From Hemicordylus capensis (taxonomy: Eukaryota; Chordata; Lepidosauria; Squamata; Cordylidae): a stretch of DNA of 64,000 bases. The notes under the pieces are model-generated. The model ran no database searches and had not been told where the DNA came from. It saw nothing but the letters and a program-made list of their open reading frames with translations. This document shows, piece by piece, positions 1 to 10,910 of the stretch. The DNA is taken from NCBI RefSeq assembly GCF_027244095.1, contig NC_069657.1, positions 398,770,898 to 398,834,897 of the forward strand. The letters run 5' to 3'. Made by a program: the position numbers and the translations under genes. Each line of letters begins with the position of its first letter. Position 1 is the first letter of the stretch.

Positions 1-437
1 GGCAAGCCGCTGATCAACAAACTGAATTAAACTAAAAAGTTATGGATGAAGCCAAAACAAAAAAATGCCTTTTTTTAAAAAAAGAGTAGACAGATTTATA
101 CGGCTAATTCTGGCTGCAAAAGTATTACTGAGAACACAGGCAGTGCTTTCAGAGGGGGACAAAACCACTTATGCGATGACAGCCTTTTAGCACAATCATT
201 TTATAACCTAGTGAATGTGTAACAAACTTGCAAACCTGTGACATACTGCAGGATTATTAATATTTGCAATGTGTGAATTAATTCTTCAAGCAGCTTAGTA
301 ATTAGTCCACAAACTTTATAGTTTCTTGATCGTTTTAAACAACATCACATTTCTTGTAAAAGGTGAAATTGTTATAAATCTGCTGCTACACTGGAAAGAC
401 TTCATAACAACTAAAGACCACAATATACTGTATGCAA

Positions 438-999
438 TTGAGGTGTACAGAACCGGCCCGATTCAACCAGTTCAAACTCGAACCAAACTGGCCTCAAAAG
501 AAGGTGGTCGGTCCAAGTTCGAACCAAAATGAGCCTGGTCCGTTACGGACCAGTTCGACTCACTTCAATGGTTTGAGAGGCAATGCTTGTAAAGGGGAAT
601 CCAGTAAGGATTTCCCATTACAAGCAAAGGGGAATCATGCCTTTAAACGGTTTCTAAGGGTTCCTGGGGTAGGGGCTGCTGCAGATGCAACGATGTTATC
701 TGTGTGGCCACCACTCATGCTGTGCTGATAGGGTGGGTGCCGGGGTTTAGAGCTGCCGTCAATGCCAGTAAGGTGCCCTCTTGCCGCCCTGCCCACCTTA
801 AACACTTTTTAAAGGCAGGATTCCCCTTTGCTTGTAAAGGGGAATCCTCAGTTGATTCCCCTTTAGCAGCATAGCCCCTTACTTGAACAGACCGCCTCGA
901 CTGAATGGTCCGCAAACATTATGCCTGTTTGCGGACCAGCAGTTCAATTCAAACTTGAACCTAATCACCAAAAACAGTTCTCTGCAGTGCACACCTCTA
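438..999. mobile_element. Non-autonomous hAT-type foldback element, copy A
   Basis: The ends are imperfect inverted repeats (TTGAGGTGTACAGAACC at left; the complement of the right end reads TAGAGGTGTGCA...AGAAC). They are flanked by a decayed 8-bp target duplication, GTATGCAA / ATATACAA (6 of 8, both differences transitions). The interior repeats TTGTAAAGGGGAATCC in both orientations. No transposase. Same family as 41236-41757. Confidence 0.75.
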
Positions 1000-3850
1000 A
1001 TATACAAACAAGAGTTCTAACACACCAATGTTATAGCTATAGATTATGTCAAGAGTGCACTTGAGTGACTGCACTGAAGAGATGATCTCAGTACACCTTT
1101 GCCCAGTCTGCGATGAATGGGCAAAGAGGAGGAAATGAGGAGTGGGGCGGTGCCCAAAGAAATTTGCTCACCTTTGGAACAAGCCCCCTCCCCAATACTA
1201 GTGTTACTTTACATTGTTTATGAGACCAGTTTCCCTAAGAGAAAGAAAAAACTCTGTCAGCTTCCTCAGTTAACTCCCTTCCTCCTGCCTATGAAGAATC
1301 TAGGCTGTAGCCAGGAGCAAAGGATTGCAGGAGCTACAGTTCCACCCACTGTGACAAAAGAGCATCAAATACATAGGCAGAATTTGCTAAGAAATATGAG
1401 TAACGCTATGCCATGCAACAGTTGCGGCTAGATCCACTCCCTGTTTGGCAGGACAAACAACCAATACTGCCTGCCCATTGCAATGGTGCCATTAGTCACA
1501 TGGAGTGCAACCTGCAGCTGAAGCGATCTTTATGCAGCTCCTATGCCAGGTTTATTGGATGGACAGACACACACAAACACACACCCTTGTAAGGTTGCTC
1601 TGCCCTTTATAATCTTATTTTGTACTTGCATGGGTTCAAGCTCTCCTCACTTTCTCAGCTTGTACATTGGTTTTCCACCCCTAGCGCTATATTAATGTGT
1701 AAGTGTGAACAATGTGTAGGAAAAGTTAGTTAAGTTAGTTAAATCTGTCAAGATACACTCTCTTGATTCATTGAGTAAAATGAGGATTAGAGTATGTTAC
1801 TTTAGGTAGTGTTTATGATTAATAGTATTTATATAGCACTTTTCCACAAAGCATTTTATATGATTTATTCTGTTCCTACTGTTACTGTTCAAGAGTTAAG
1901 CATTTAAAATCCACAAGCACATATGGGCAATACACTGCCTTGAAGCCTAGGACTTGCACAGAGCAGCTTCTAACTACACTATCTTGTGTGAACGCCCTTT
2001 CAGAAAGGATAAGGTTTCATCTAAAATCTGACTTAAAATCCAATTTCTTGATTAATATGTAATGAATCAATTCAATACACCAAGTTCTTATAGTTTATGA
2101 AATTATATTTAGCACTTTGAGGTAACAAAGAAACCATGGCAGTTAGATCTCTAACATAGGGGAACCCACAAACAGGACCAATGGATTCTTTCACCATTCC
2201 TGGGTTTAATGGGCTACACAGTTCAATATCAGTCAAATATTTTCACAACAATACCATGGGATTGTTGTAGAGCAAGCCCTCCACTTTCATAGTGAGAGAT
2301 TAATGTCTAGCAGGTAAACATTTTGGCACACTGCCCAGAATGGCAGGAAATCAATATGCAAAATAGACTTTGCTTCTCTACCAAGCTAACTGTGTGTCAA
2401 TCCCAATTCTAAGTGTCTTTGCTCTCTTATGAGAGTGGGTAAGAAAAATTAGCCCTTGGGGTGGGGGTGGGGCAGGATTCTTGGAGTTGGTTTTATTTAT
2501 TATGATCACAGCCTATGGAAAACCCTTCTTTTCATTTCAGCAAACAAGAAAGAAAATCATTAGAGCAGATTATGCTGCAAATTATGATCAAACACAAGAC
2601 TAGACACAACAGATCTTGTGATCAGGGAACATTCTTCCTTGCCAAGGCCTTAGCTTGGCTATATTTTGATATTTTTCTTCATTTCAGATTCTTATAGAGA
2701 TTTCATAGTTCTCGAAATGGTAGATTGCATAGCAAATCTACTCTCCAGATTTCAAACACCCTCCAAATTATCAGTATCTTGTATAAAATAAAGTGTGAAG
2801 AATCTCTATAGGAGGATTTTCTATACATCAAATTTGAACCCAGTGCTCTCCTTTCTCAAAAGCAAAGCACAAAGCACAATGCTTTTCAAGGCTACCAAAA
2901 ATATATACAGTTTTAAATACTCTCAAGTCGCCAGTTTCTAGGGTTTATGCTCAAATATAGTAAAGAAAATCACCAGTTGAAGAAAGTTATACTTTAGTGA
3001 CACCATGTGGCTAAATGCCAGTTTGTCTTCTGTCCTGAACACATAGCACGTTCAGCATTTTTATTTGTAAAATCTAAAGCCTAACTAAATTTCTTGCCAT
3101 CTTGTGGGATGGATGGAGCAACATAAAAAACAGACTAAGAAATAAATCAACAAGAATATACAGAGGATTTGGTTGATTTACAATTTAAGAGGCACATTTG
3201 TCACTCGTATAATCAAAGCTAATGTAGTGGAATATAGAAGAAACTGACAGTGTGTCCAAGTTTGCATCTGTTTCCTATATCTGCCACTTTGAGAGCATAA
3301 TTACCCAGCAAATTAACACTTACTGTTCGACTGTAACAACTAGGTTTGAAACTTTATTCAGAAGTATGAAAGATAAATGACACCAGAATGGTGTCAGTAA
3401 CGCTGAAGATTTTTTTCTAGTTCCTAAATTAGCTTATCTATCACATATTAGCCATTCGAGGGGGGGGGAGGCTGCCTAGAGAACAAGATTTCAATTATCA
3501 AGTCATATAGAACTGTTCCATAATTAGATTTTGTTTTGTTCCTTTTGAAAAGGGAGAAGCCATTTCATTACTAGGAACGTCCAGTCCCACAAACAACTCA
3601 GCTGAAAAAACTGCAACTGACATTGAACACAATTGTTATTTCACATTAAGTAATAGTCATTGTTGAGTGGATTCTTTTTTGCTGTTCCCATGCCCAAATT
3701 CTTAAAAAGAACTTGCTTGAAATCTGGTTGCATGTTTGGCTTGTCTGATTTCTGGGTTACTAGAATACCCTTTGTAATAAAGAGGAAACAAAAAGCATTT
3801 AATAAAAATAGGAAGAAACTATTAGGAATAGCCTGTGATTGTGTAATCTG
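1000..3850. other. BTBD9 intron sequence, little recognised
   Basis: AT-rich intron DNA. A short old retroposon-like piece (ATTTATATAGCACTTTTCC, about 1827-1870) is the only repeat I can suggest. No open frame here resembles a known protein. Confidence 0.4.
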
Positions 3851-5480
3851 TGATTCCTGGGGATGTGGACAAGCTGCTGGGGCAGTGCAACCTACCACTC
3901 TGGACACTTGCCTGGCTTGGCTGCTTCTATCTAGCAGGGAGATTGTTGGAGGTGGCCTAGTTAATATCATAAAAGCATCCATCGCTGAGGGAAGGTAGAG
4001 TGCCTCCTTGCCTGAAGGAGGCAATGGTTAAACCTCTTCTTAAGAAGCCTTCCCTGGATCCCTTAGAGATGGATAGTCAGAGGTCAGTCTCCAATCTCCC
4101 TTGATTGGGCAAGTTGATTGGAAGGTGGTGGCCAACCAGCTCCAGGCAGTTTTGGAGGAAACCAATTATCTAGACCCATTTAGAGCTGGCTATGGGGTTA
4201 AGACAGCCTAGGTCGGTCTGATAGATGAACTTTACCGGGGAATCAACAGAGGGATGTGACTCTGCTGGTTCTTCTGGATCTCTTGGCGGTGTTTGATACC
4301 ATCAACCATAGTATCCTTCTAGATCGCCTGGGGGAGTTGGGGATAGGGGGCACTGCTTTGCAGTTGTTCCGCTCCTATCTCTCAGGCAGATTCCAGATGG
4401 TGGAGCTCGGTGACAGTTGCTCCTCAAAATAGGAGCTGTTGTGTGGAGTCCCTCAGGGCTCCATTCTGTCACCAATACTTTTTAATATCTACATGAAAAC
4501 ACTAGGTGAGGAGATTTGCTGCTGGGTCAGTGTTATCAGTATGCTGATGACATCCAAATCTTCTACTTGTCATCCTCATCATCATGAAATGACATTCATT
4601 CCCTAAATACCTGCCTACAGGCAGTAATGGGCTGGATGAGGGATAGTAAATTGAAAGCGAATCCAAGCAGGACGAAAGTGCTTATTGTAGGGCCTCAGAA
4701 TTTGAGGAATGCGTTAGTGCTTCCTATGCTTGATTGGGTTACATTCCCCTGGGAGAAACAGGTATGCCTCACCGTAGTATCTCAGGTGGAGGCTATGACC
4801 AGGAGTGCTTTCTACCAGCTTCGGCTGATTCGACAGCTGCATCCATTCCTTGAAGATGACAACCTCAAAACAGTGGTGCATCAGCTGGTAACCTCCAGGC
4901 TTGACTATTGCAATGCGCTCTACGTGGGGTTGCCTTTAGTTCGGAAACTTCCATTAGTTCAAAATGCGGCAGCCAGACTGGTCTCTGGCGTAACCAGGAG
5001 AAACATATTATGCCTGTCTTAAAACAGTTGCACTGGCTGCCAATATGTTTCCAGGCAAAATACAAAGTGCTGCTTATCACCTTTAAAGCCCTGAATGGCT
5101 TCTTCTGCATGATCCCCACCACACATTAAGGTCATCTGAGGTGTTCAGTCTCCAGTTACCACCAATACATCTGGTGGCATCTCAGAGGCAGGTCTTCTCT
5201 GCAGCTGCTCCTGGGCTGTGGAATGCAGTCCCGGCAGAAATCCATAGTTTGAGTTCATTGTTGGCTTTCAGGAGAGCCCTTAAAACCTATCTGTCTGGCC
5301 TGGTCTTGCAGGGTTTTTAAACTATTTTAACTGTTTTAATTGTTAATGGTTTTATGCTATTTTTAAATTAATCTGTGATGATTGTTTTTAAAAGGATTGA
5401 TTTGTGAGTTTTATTTTTATTGTTGTGCATTGCCCAGAGCCATTTGGATGGGACAGTACATAAATGTAATAGACAGACAG
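3850..5480 (+). mobile_element. L2 LINE, 5'-truncated, copy 1
   Basis: Translating across frames gives L2-clade reverse transcriptase segments: the linker before RT (VVANQLQAVLEET), FRAGYGVKTA, LLVLLDLLAVFDTI, the PQGSILSP motif, YQYADD near 4535, then MGWMRDSKLKANP, VVHQLVTSRLDYCNALYVGL and VQNAAARLVSG. The frame is broken several times by stops and frameshifts (for example at the TAG near 4210 and around 4560). The 3' end runs into the A-rich tail ending near 5480. It lies antisense to BTBD9 in an intron. Confidence 0.88.
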
Positions 5481-5494
5481 AGAAAGCAAGGATA

Positions 5495-5620
5495 TGAAGA
5501 GGGGGTGGACTCAGTGGTAAAGACCTGCTCTGAATGCAGAAGGTCTCAGGTTCAGTTCCTAGCACCTCTACGCAGGGCTGGAAAATACACCTGTCTAGAA
5601 CCCTTGAGAGTTCCTGCCAG
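5495..5620 (+). mobile_element. tRNA-derived SINE head (CR1-tailed family), truncated
   Basis: GGACTCAGTGGTAAAGACC and GCAGAAGGTCTCAGGTTCAG correspond to A-box-like and B-box-like promoter regions of a tRNA-derived SINE. Only the 5' half remains. The copy at 51661-51850 is the fullest relative here. Confidence 0.65.
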
Positions 5621-5649
5621 TGATGAAGGAAAATTCTACTATCCCCTTT

Positions 5650-6122
5650 TACCTAGTTGTGTTACCTACATAAGTCCTAAAGGTCACAAGTTTCTGCACC
5701 CTGCTGTTACAGGGCCCCTTTTCTTGGAAACAATACTCTGCCCTGCCTGAGTAGAGATAAACATCTGTTGATCATAGCTTGCCCTGCCTGACTAGGCATA
5801 AGCACAGCTAAAGCCGATTGATGCATTATTGCTGGTTTCTGCCTTGTAATTGGTTCATCGTGTCTACCAATGGCTAAGCTTTATTCTGCTTGTACTAGTA
5901 TGATTGTTGTATACCATGAAACTTTGGCCTCTGATAGGCTCTGTACTCAATCCTATAGCCTGTATGTAAACAGTATAAAAGACTCTTGCCAACAGCCTGA
6001 GTGCGTGCTCTTGGAAGAGAGACATCCAGCATGTCGTGATCAATAAAGGCTTGAACCTGATGGACGGCTTGGACTCTGCTCATTAAACAAACCCAGAATT
6101 CCTGGAATTTCTCCGTCATCAG
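5650..6122 (+). mobile_element. Solo LTR-like fossil of an endogenous retrovirus
   Basis: The layout is that of an LTR: CCAAT-type boxes near 5848 (ATTGG) and 5868 (CCAAT), a TATA box (GTATAAAAG near 5971), a polyadenylation signal AATAAAG near 6043, and an end at ...GTCATCA about 6121. The left end is uncertain (a TG start either near 5655 or 5703). No gag, pol or env is attached, so it reads as a solo LTR. Class I affinity is a guess; age is not estimated. Confidence 0.55.
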
Positions 6123-6344
6123 TCAATGAAAACAACACTAAAGTATAAGGATCAATGGTCTACATTGGCATAAAACAGCTTTATATATTCGTATACAAGA
6201 TTACACCTCAGCCAGTTTTTTCACATATATAGCAAATAATTCAATTCATTAACATTCTGAGGGGGCAATTCGCATACTTGCCCTGTCCTAGTTGTCCACA
6301 AGGCAAGGAAAGGCAGGCAAGGAGAGGCAGCAACAGTCAACGGG

Positions 6345-6962
6345 CATTGATTGTTTAATTGATTAAGTGCTGTCAAGTCGGTGCCAATTCTTAGCGACCA
6401 CATAGATAGATTCTCTCCAGGATGATTTGTCTTCAACTTGGCCTTTAAGGTCTCTCAGTGGTGCATTCATTGCCGTCGTAATCCAGCCACCTCGCTGCTG
6501 GTCGTCGTCTTCTTCTCTTGCCTTCAACTTTCCCCAGCATTATGGACTTCTCAAGGGAGCTGGATCTTCTAATAATGTATCCAAAGTATGATAGTTTGAG
6601 CCTGATCATTTGTGCCTTGAGTGAAAATTCTGGATTGATTTGTTCTATGATCCATTTGTTTCTTTTCCTGGCTGGCCATGGTATCTTCAGAAGTCTTCTC
6701 CAGCACCAAAGTTCAAAAGCATCAATGCTTTTTCTGTCTTGCTTCTTCAAAGTCCAGCTTTCACATCCACAGAGTGTCATGGAAAAAACCACTGTCCAAT
6801 CAATTCTAATCTTTGTAGGTGTAGACACATCACAACATCTAAATATCCTTTCCAAGCCCTTCACTGCAACTCTACCAAATGCTAGTCTGCAGCATATTTC
6901 TTGACTGCTGGATCCTTTACTGTTGACGATCATTGCATCTGAATGGGAGACTTGATGTGTGA
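6345..6962 (-). mobile_element. BovB (RTE-clade) LINE 3' end fragment
   Basis: The minus strand encodes the BovB/RTE C-terminal region: CGCESWTLKKQDRKSIDAFE, LWCWRRLLKIPWPARKRN, MIRLKLSYFGYIIRRSSSLE, MLGKVEGKRRRRRPAARWLD. The 3' UTR (complement of TGCTGTCAAGTCGGTG near 6367) is the BovB tail that squamate SINEs copy. It is 5'-truncated. BovB is known to have spread horizontally among squamates and mammals. Confidence 0.88.
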
Positions 6963-7600
6963 GCACTGCAAGATATTCCCCTCAGGGGATGGAGCCACTC
7001 TGTGAAGAGCAGAAGGTTTCAAGTTCCCTCCCTGGCTTCTCCAAGATCGGAAAAGTTTGTTTTTTTTAATTGAACTAACAAACTACTAAAGCATACAGTA
7101 CGTTGCCAAAGCACAATTATATACAAAGTGGTTGTTTGTACATGATATATCTACAAAGATTTACACACAAGGATTTGGAAACACACAAGGTTATGAAGTA
7201 TATGCAGGTAGTACTGTAACTCGGGGGTGGGGGATTTCAAGGCACATCAGGTAATCGGGGGGGGGGGTGTTACGTCCAATGTCCATTTCCACAATTTGTC
7301 CCATTGCTGTTTAGAAGAGATACTCTTGTCTTTTTGCACATAACCATACTATCTTTTCCAGAAGAGATTTACTGTCTGATCTGCGTGAACCTCTTGGTCG
7401 CGTCCTCCCTCCCTATTCCTATGCAGGAGCATTGCATAAATGACATACAGGTTTACTAACCTGATTATGAGAAGGGGAACGTTCCAATTCAGATTCCTGC
7501 CTGCAAACTTGGAGAAGCCGCTGCCAGTCTGTGAAGACAATACTGAGCTAGATAGACCAATGGTCTGACTCAGTATATGGCAGTTTCCTATGTTCCTAAT
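6935..7600 (+). mobile_element. tRNA-derived SINE (CR1-tailed), split by a Tx1-like LINE
   Basis: The left part (about 6965-7042) has GGGGATGGAGCCACTC and AGCAGAAGGTTTCAAGTTCC. The right part (about 7488-7600) has GATTCCTGCCTGCAAAC, AGAAGCCGCTGCCAGTCTG and the tail TTTCCTATGTTCCT. The two halves are continuous once 7043-7487 is removed. Confidence 0.75.
7043..7487 (-). mobile_element. Tx1/L1-like LINE 3' end, copy 1
   Basis: About 90% similar by eye to the 3' part of the element at 42650-44765. The minus strand encodes IIRLVNLYVIYAMLLHRNRE and DQTVNLFWK. The 3' end is marked by a T-run on the plus strand at 7061. It is 5'-truncated. Confidence 0.7.
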
Positions 7601-9270
7601 CCTAAAAGGCAGAAGCTATCCACCACTTCAATGTCTTCATTGTAGCCCTTAACTACTTCTGAGCTCAAATTACTCCTCCTGGGCTCTACCTCCCTGCCTG
7701 GCAGTATAAGTCTTAGACAGCCTTCTAAAGTCTGGCACTCTTCCTCCACTCTGTCTGCTCCTGCTGAACTTGCTGTCAGCTCTGGCATGCAGATATTGGA
7801 AGGTATGATTGTGTGGGAGAGGCTGATTCTGTAGTGGGCTCAAGTTGCAGTACAGCTACCTCAGGAAGTCCAGGCCCTGAGAGAACTGCTTTGGTAGGAC
7901 TCCAGTACTGAGGCTCTCCCTCAGTTTCCAACCTGCTGTCATAATCCAGGGCCTCCAGTGTCCGACCCAGAGATGTGACATGCTGGGCCACAACAATAAT
8001 TCTCTACCTGAATGGTAATCTGGTGTTTTTGGTTAAAACTAACCAAAAATCTGTGTGTTACATAATGTGACTGAGGGGGAATTAATTTTAAAACAAAACA
8101 AAAGCACCTACTCAGCAACTCAAGTTGATAACACTGGTCTCTCTCCTCATGAAGTAACTGATCCAGTAAGCAGAACATGGACTTCACAGGGGTGAAGAAA
8201 TGTTGGCTAAGTTTACCAGCCGGACGGAAATTTTACTAGTCAGAGGATACCTTGAGCAATGGCGATATACTTGCTATCAGGAAGAAGTGAGGCACCTGCC
8301 CCCAGCTCTGACCCTCTCCCTGCCTCCAGAAGAAGCACCCATCAACAGGATATATAGGCAACCCAGAAGTAGCCGGAAAAGTTTGTCTCGTGAGGGAAAG
8401 GTCATTATTCGGGGAGTGGGGAGGCATGCCAACTCAACACTGACTGAACAAGTTCAGGTTGGGGGGGGGGGAGAAGCCAAAACGGCCACCGCTTAAAATC
8501 CCCCCTGGGGTGGCAACTCCTACAGCTGCCTACTCCTAGTTGCCCCACCCCGCCACCAACCCCAAGAAGCCTGGACCCCAGAAGCAGCAAGGAAGCTCAA
8601 CCCATGAATTGGGGAGCCTGCCAGTTGGAAGCTACTGAACAGGCAACCCAACCAATTGCCACTACCGCCAGCATGCTGCCACTGCTGCCAATCCACTACT
8701 GTCATCCTAGATCTTTGTTGCCTGCCACCGCCAAGCTGCGGCCTGTGCAGCACACTGCCTCCACCTCCAGGATGCGACCCGCCATGCTAGCTGCCTTGCC
8801 AGGGTGCAACCCACAGTGCCACGCCATGGCTGAACTACGGCCTCACCCGGGCATGTAGCATGGACACGAGGCCACTCAAAGGGAGCTCCCGAGAGAGCTC
8901 TTTGTGGTCACTCATAAAGCTCCCGCCACAGGTGTTCCGGGCTGGCTGAGTTTCACTTGTCAGGCATCATTTTTCACTCAGATGAGTACACAAGTGGATT
9001 TCCATAGCCCTGGACATGCAACAAAGAGGCCTTGGTTTCATTCTGAATTATGTTGGAGATTTGCTCTGTGAGAATATGACCCTTCGAATAAAGCGAGGTT
9101 GCAATTTTAAACAGCAGTTAAAATTGCTGCACAGGTTAAAAAAAAGATATGAATAGAGTTTAGGGTCAGAAAGATGTTTTATGCTCTAAGGAAACAGAAT
9201 ATTAAATGTGATAAATCACCACTTTCCTTTTTTAGAAAAAAAAAGGGTCAAAGTTAAAACACAGTGAACA
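7600..9270. other. Unassigned intron DNA, partly GC-rich
   Basis: Two open minus-strand stretches (7588-7788 and 7776-7991) and a GC-rich, CCA/TGC-rich block (8400-8900) with poly-G match nothing I recognise. The block may be a degraded non-autonomous element. Nothing supports a host gene. Confidence 0.35.
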
Positions 9271-9274
9271 AATT

Positions 9275-10910
9275 CCCCTCTATATTAGACTGCCTTTGTA
9301 CATCGTTCAGAAACTGCAACTGGTGCAGAATGTGGCACCCAGGGTCATCTTTGGGGCCACCCATAAAAACCACATTACCCCTCTTTTAAAAGAACTATGT
9401 TGGCTGCCAATTCGTTTCCATGTAAAATACAAAGTGCTGGTTATTACTTTTGAAGCCCTGAATAGCTTGGGCCCAGGCTATTTAAGACAACGCCTTCATC
9501 TTCATAAACCCCACCACCTATAAAGATCACTTGGTGGCAACCTAAAAAACCCAAAAAACAGATCGCTCACCTGTAACTTATGATCTGGTAGTGATCCATT
9601 AACATCCACTAGAAATGGGTTCTCCACCTGCTTGGAATCCCTCTGTGTGGAGTACCACAGCGCCTTGTGGCTTTTCAGCCCTGCTGCATGTGGCTGCTAT
9701 TTAAGGCAGGAAGAAATGCTGCTCCCTCACTTCCTGGACAACTGCTGGAGCATTGGCGATTTCCATTACAGACTTGAACTACTGCAGTGGGGAGATATGG
9801 GAGGGTGTAATGGATATCCACAGATACTACCAAGCCATGTTACAGGTGAGCAACCTATTTATCTGGAACGTGATCTGTTGAGCTCCATCTGAAATGGGTG
9901 TTTTGTTAGCTCAACCAGAAGGATGGAGTAGTTACTGTAGCCCCCTTTTTAGTACACTATCCCCAAATCTGCCTCCATTGCAGAGTGCAAGTCAATGGCA
10001 TAATGTTTCACAAAGGGTGATTCGTTTGACCACATTGCCGCTTTGCAAACGTCTCTGAAGGATATGCCAGATAAATTGACTGCTGAGGCCACATAGACCG
10101 TTGTTGAATGTGCCCTTATTGATTTAGGTTGCTCTGCTTTTTGATACTTAGGTTTGAAGAATCAGTTCCATCAGCCAGTGTGACAGGCGCTTCCTGGATA
10201 TAGAGTGGCCTTTTGTCTTTCCCTTGTATGAGACAAAAAGTTGTTGTTTTGCAAAAAGTGACGTGCCTTCTTCAGAGAGGTGGCAGGTTCTTTAAAGAAG
10301 GTTGGTAGTACTATGTCCTGGTTCAGGTGAAAATCTGATACCATAGGTAGAAAAGTATTAACAGGTGTCATGAGAACTTTATTTGGGAAGAACCTCATAT
10401 ATGGCTTGTCCATAAGCAGTGCTGTGAGCTTGCTTACCCTGCGGGCCATCGTGATTGCTACCAGAAAAGCAGCCTTTAAGGTGATTCATTTCAGGCTTGC
10501 CATGTATATAGGCTCAAATGGCTTTTCTGTTAGTGCCGAGAGAACCAGAGAGATGCTCCATTGTTCTAATGGTTGTTTGATTGGTGGGTATAAGTTAGTG
10601 TTGATCGCTGTGTAGAAACATGCGACTGAAGTTGTCCGCTAGCACATTTTCTGTCCCTTTTATATCAATTGCATGACGATGGATGTGATTGCGGATGTAC
10701 CAGTGCCAGAGCAGGATGCTTAAGGAACATCCAAAACCGGGCCTTTTCTAGGGTTGCCCCAGGGCTCTGGAACACACTCCCAAATGACATCAGAATCTCC
10801 CCATCTCTGATAGATTTTAAACGACTTTTGAAAACACTTCTGTTATCAGGCTTTTAGATGATGTTCTAAACTTTAAAAGTTTTATTTATTTATGGTAATT
10901 TACATCTTTG
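9275..10910 (+). mobile_element. L2 LINE fragment, split by a DIRS fossil
   Basis: The left part (9275-9548) encodes YIVQKLQLVQNVAPRVIFGA and KYKVLVITFEALNSLGPGYL. The right part (about 10722-10908) continues with NRAFSRVAPGLWNTLPNDIR and FKRLLKTLLLSGF and the 3' UTR. Both follow the L2 C-terminal order, so they are one element separated by 9549-10721. Confidence 0.8.
9549..10721 (-). mobile_element. DIRS-type retrotransposon fossil (tyrosine recombinase region)
   Basis: The minus strand resembles the DIRS1 tyrosine recombinase domain: FHLNQDIVLPTFFKEPATSL, then SIRAHSTTVYVASAVNLSG and DVCKAAMWSNESPFVKHY, where the His and the HY motif fit the recombinase core. Flanking non-coding DNA near 9550-9640 and 9840-9900 contains short repeated motifs typical of DIRS ends. 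Broken fragment; no gag or reverse transcriptase is attached. Confidence 0.72.

Noticed and set aside
7588-7991. Two overlapping minus-strand frames as a possible gene
   Set aside because: Not similar to any protein I know; likely part of an old unclassified repeat.
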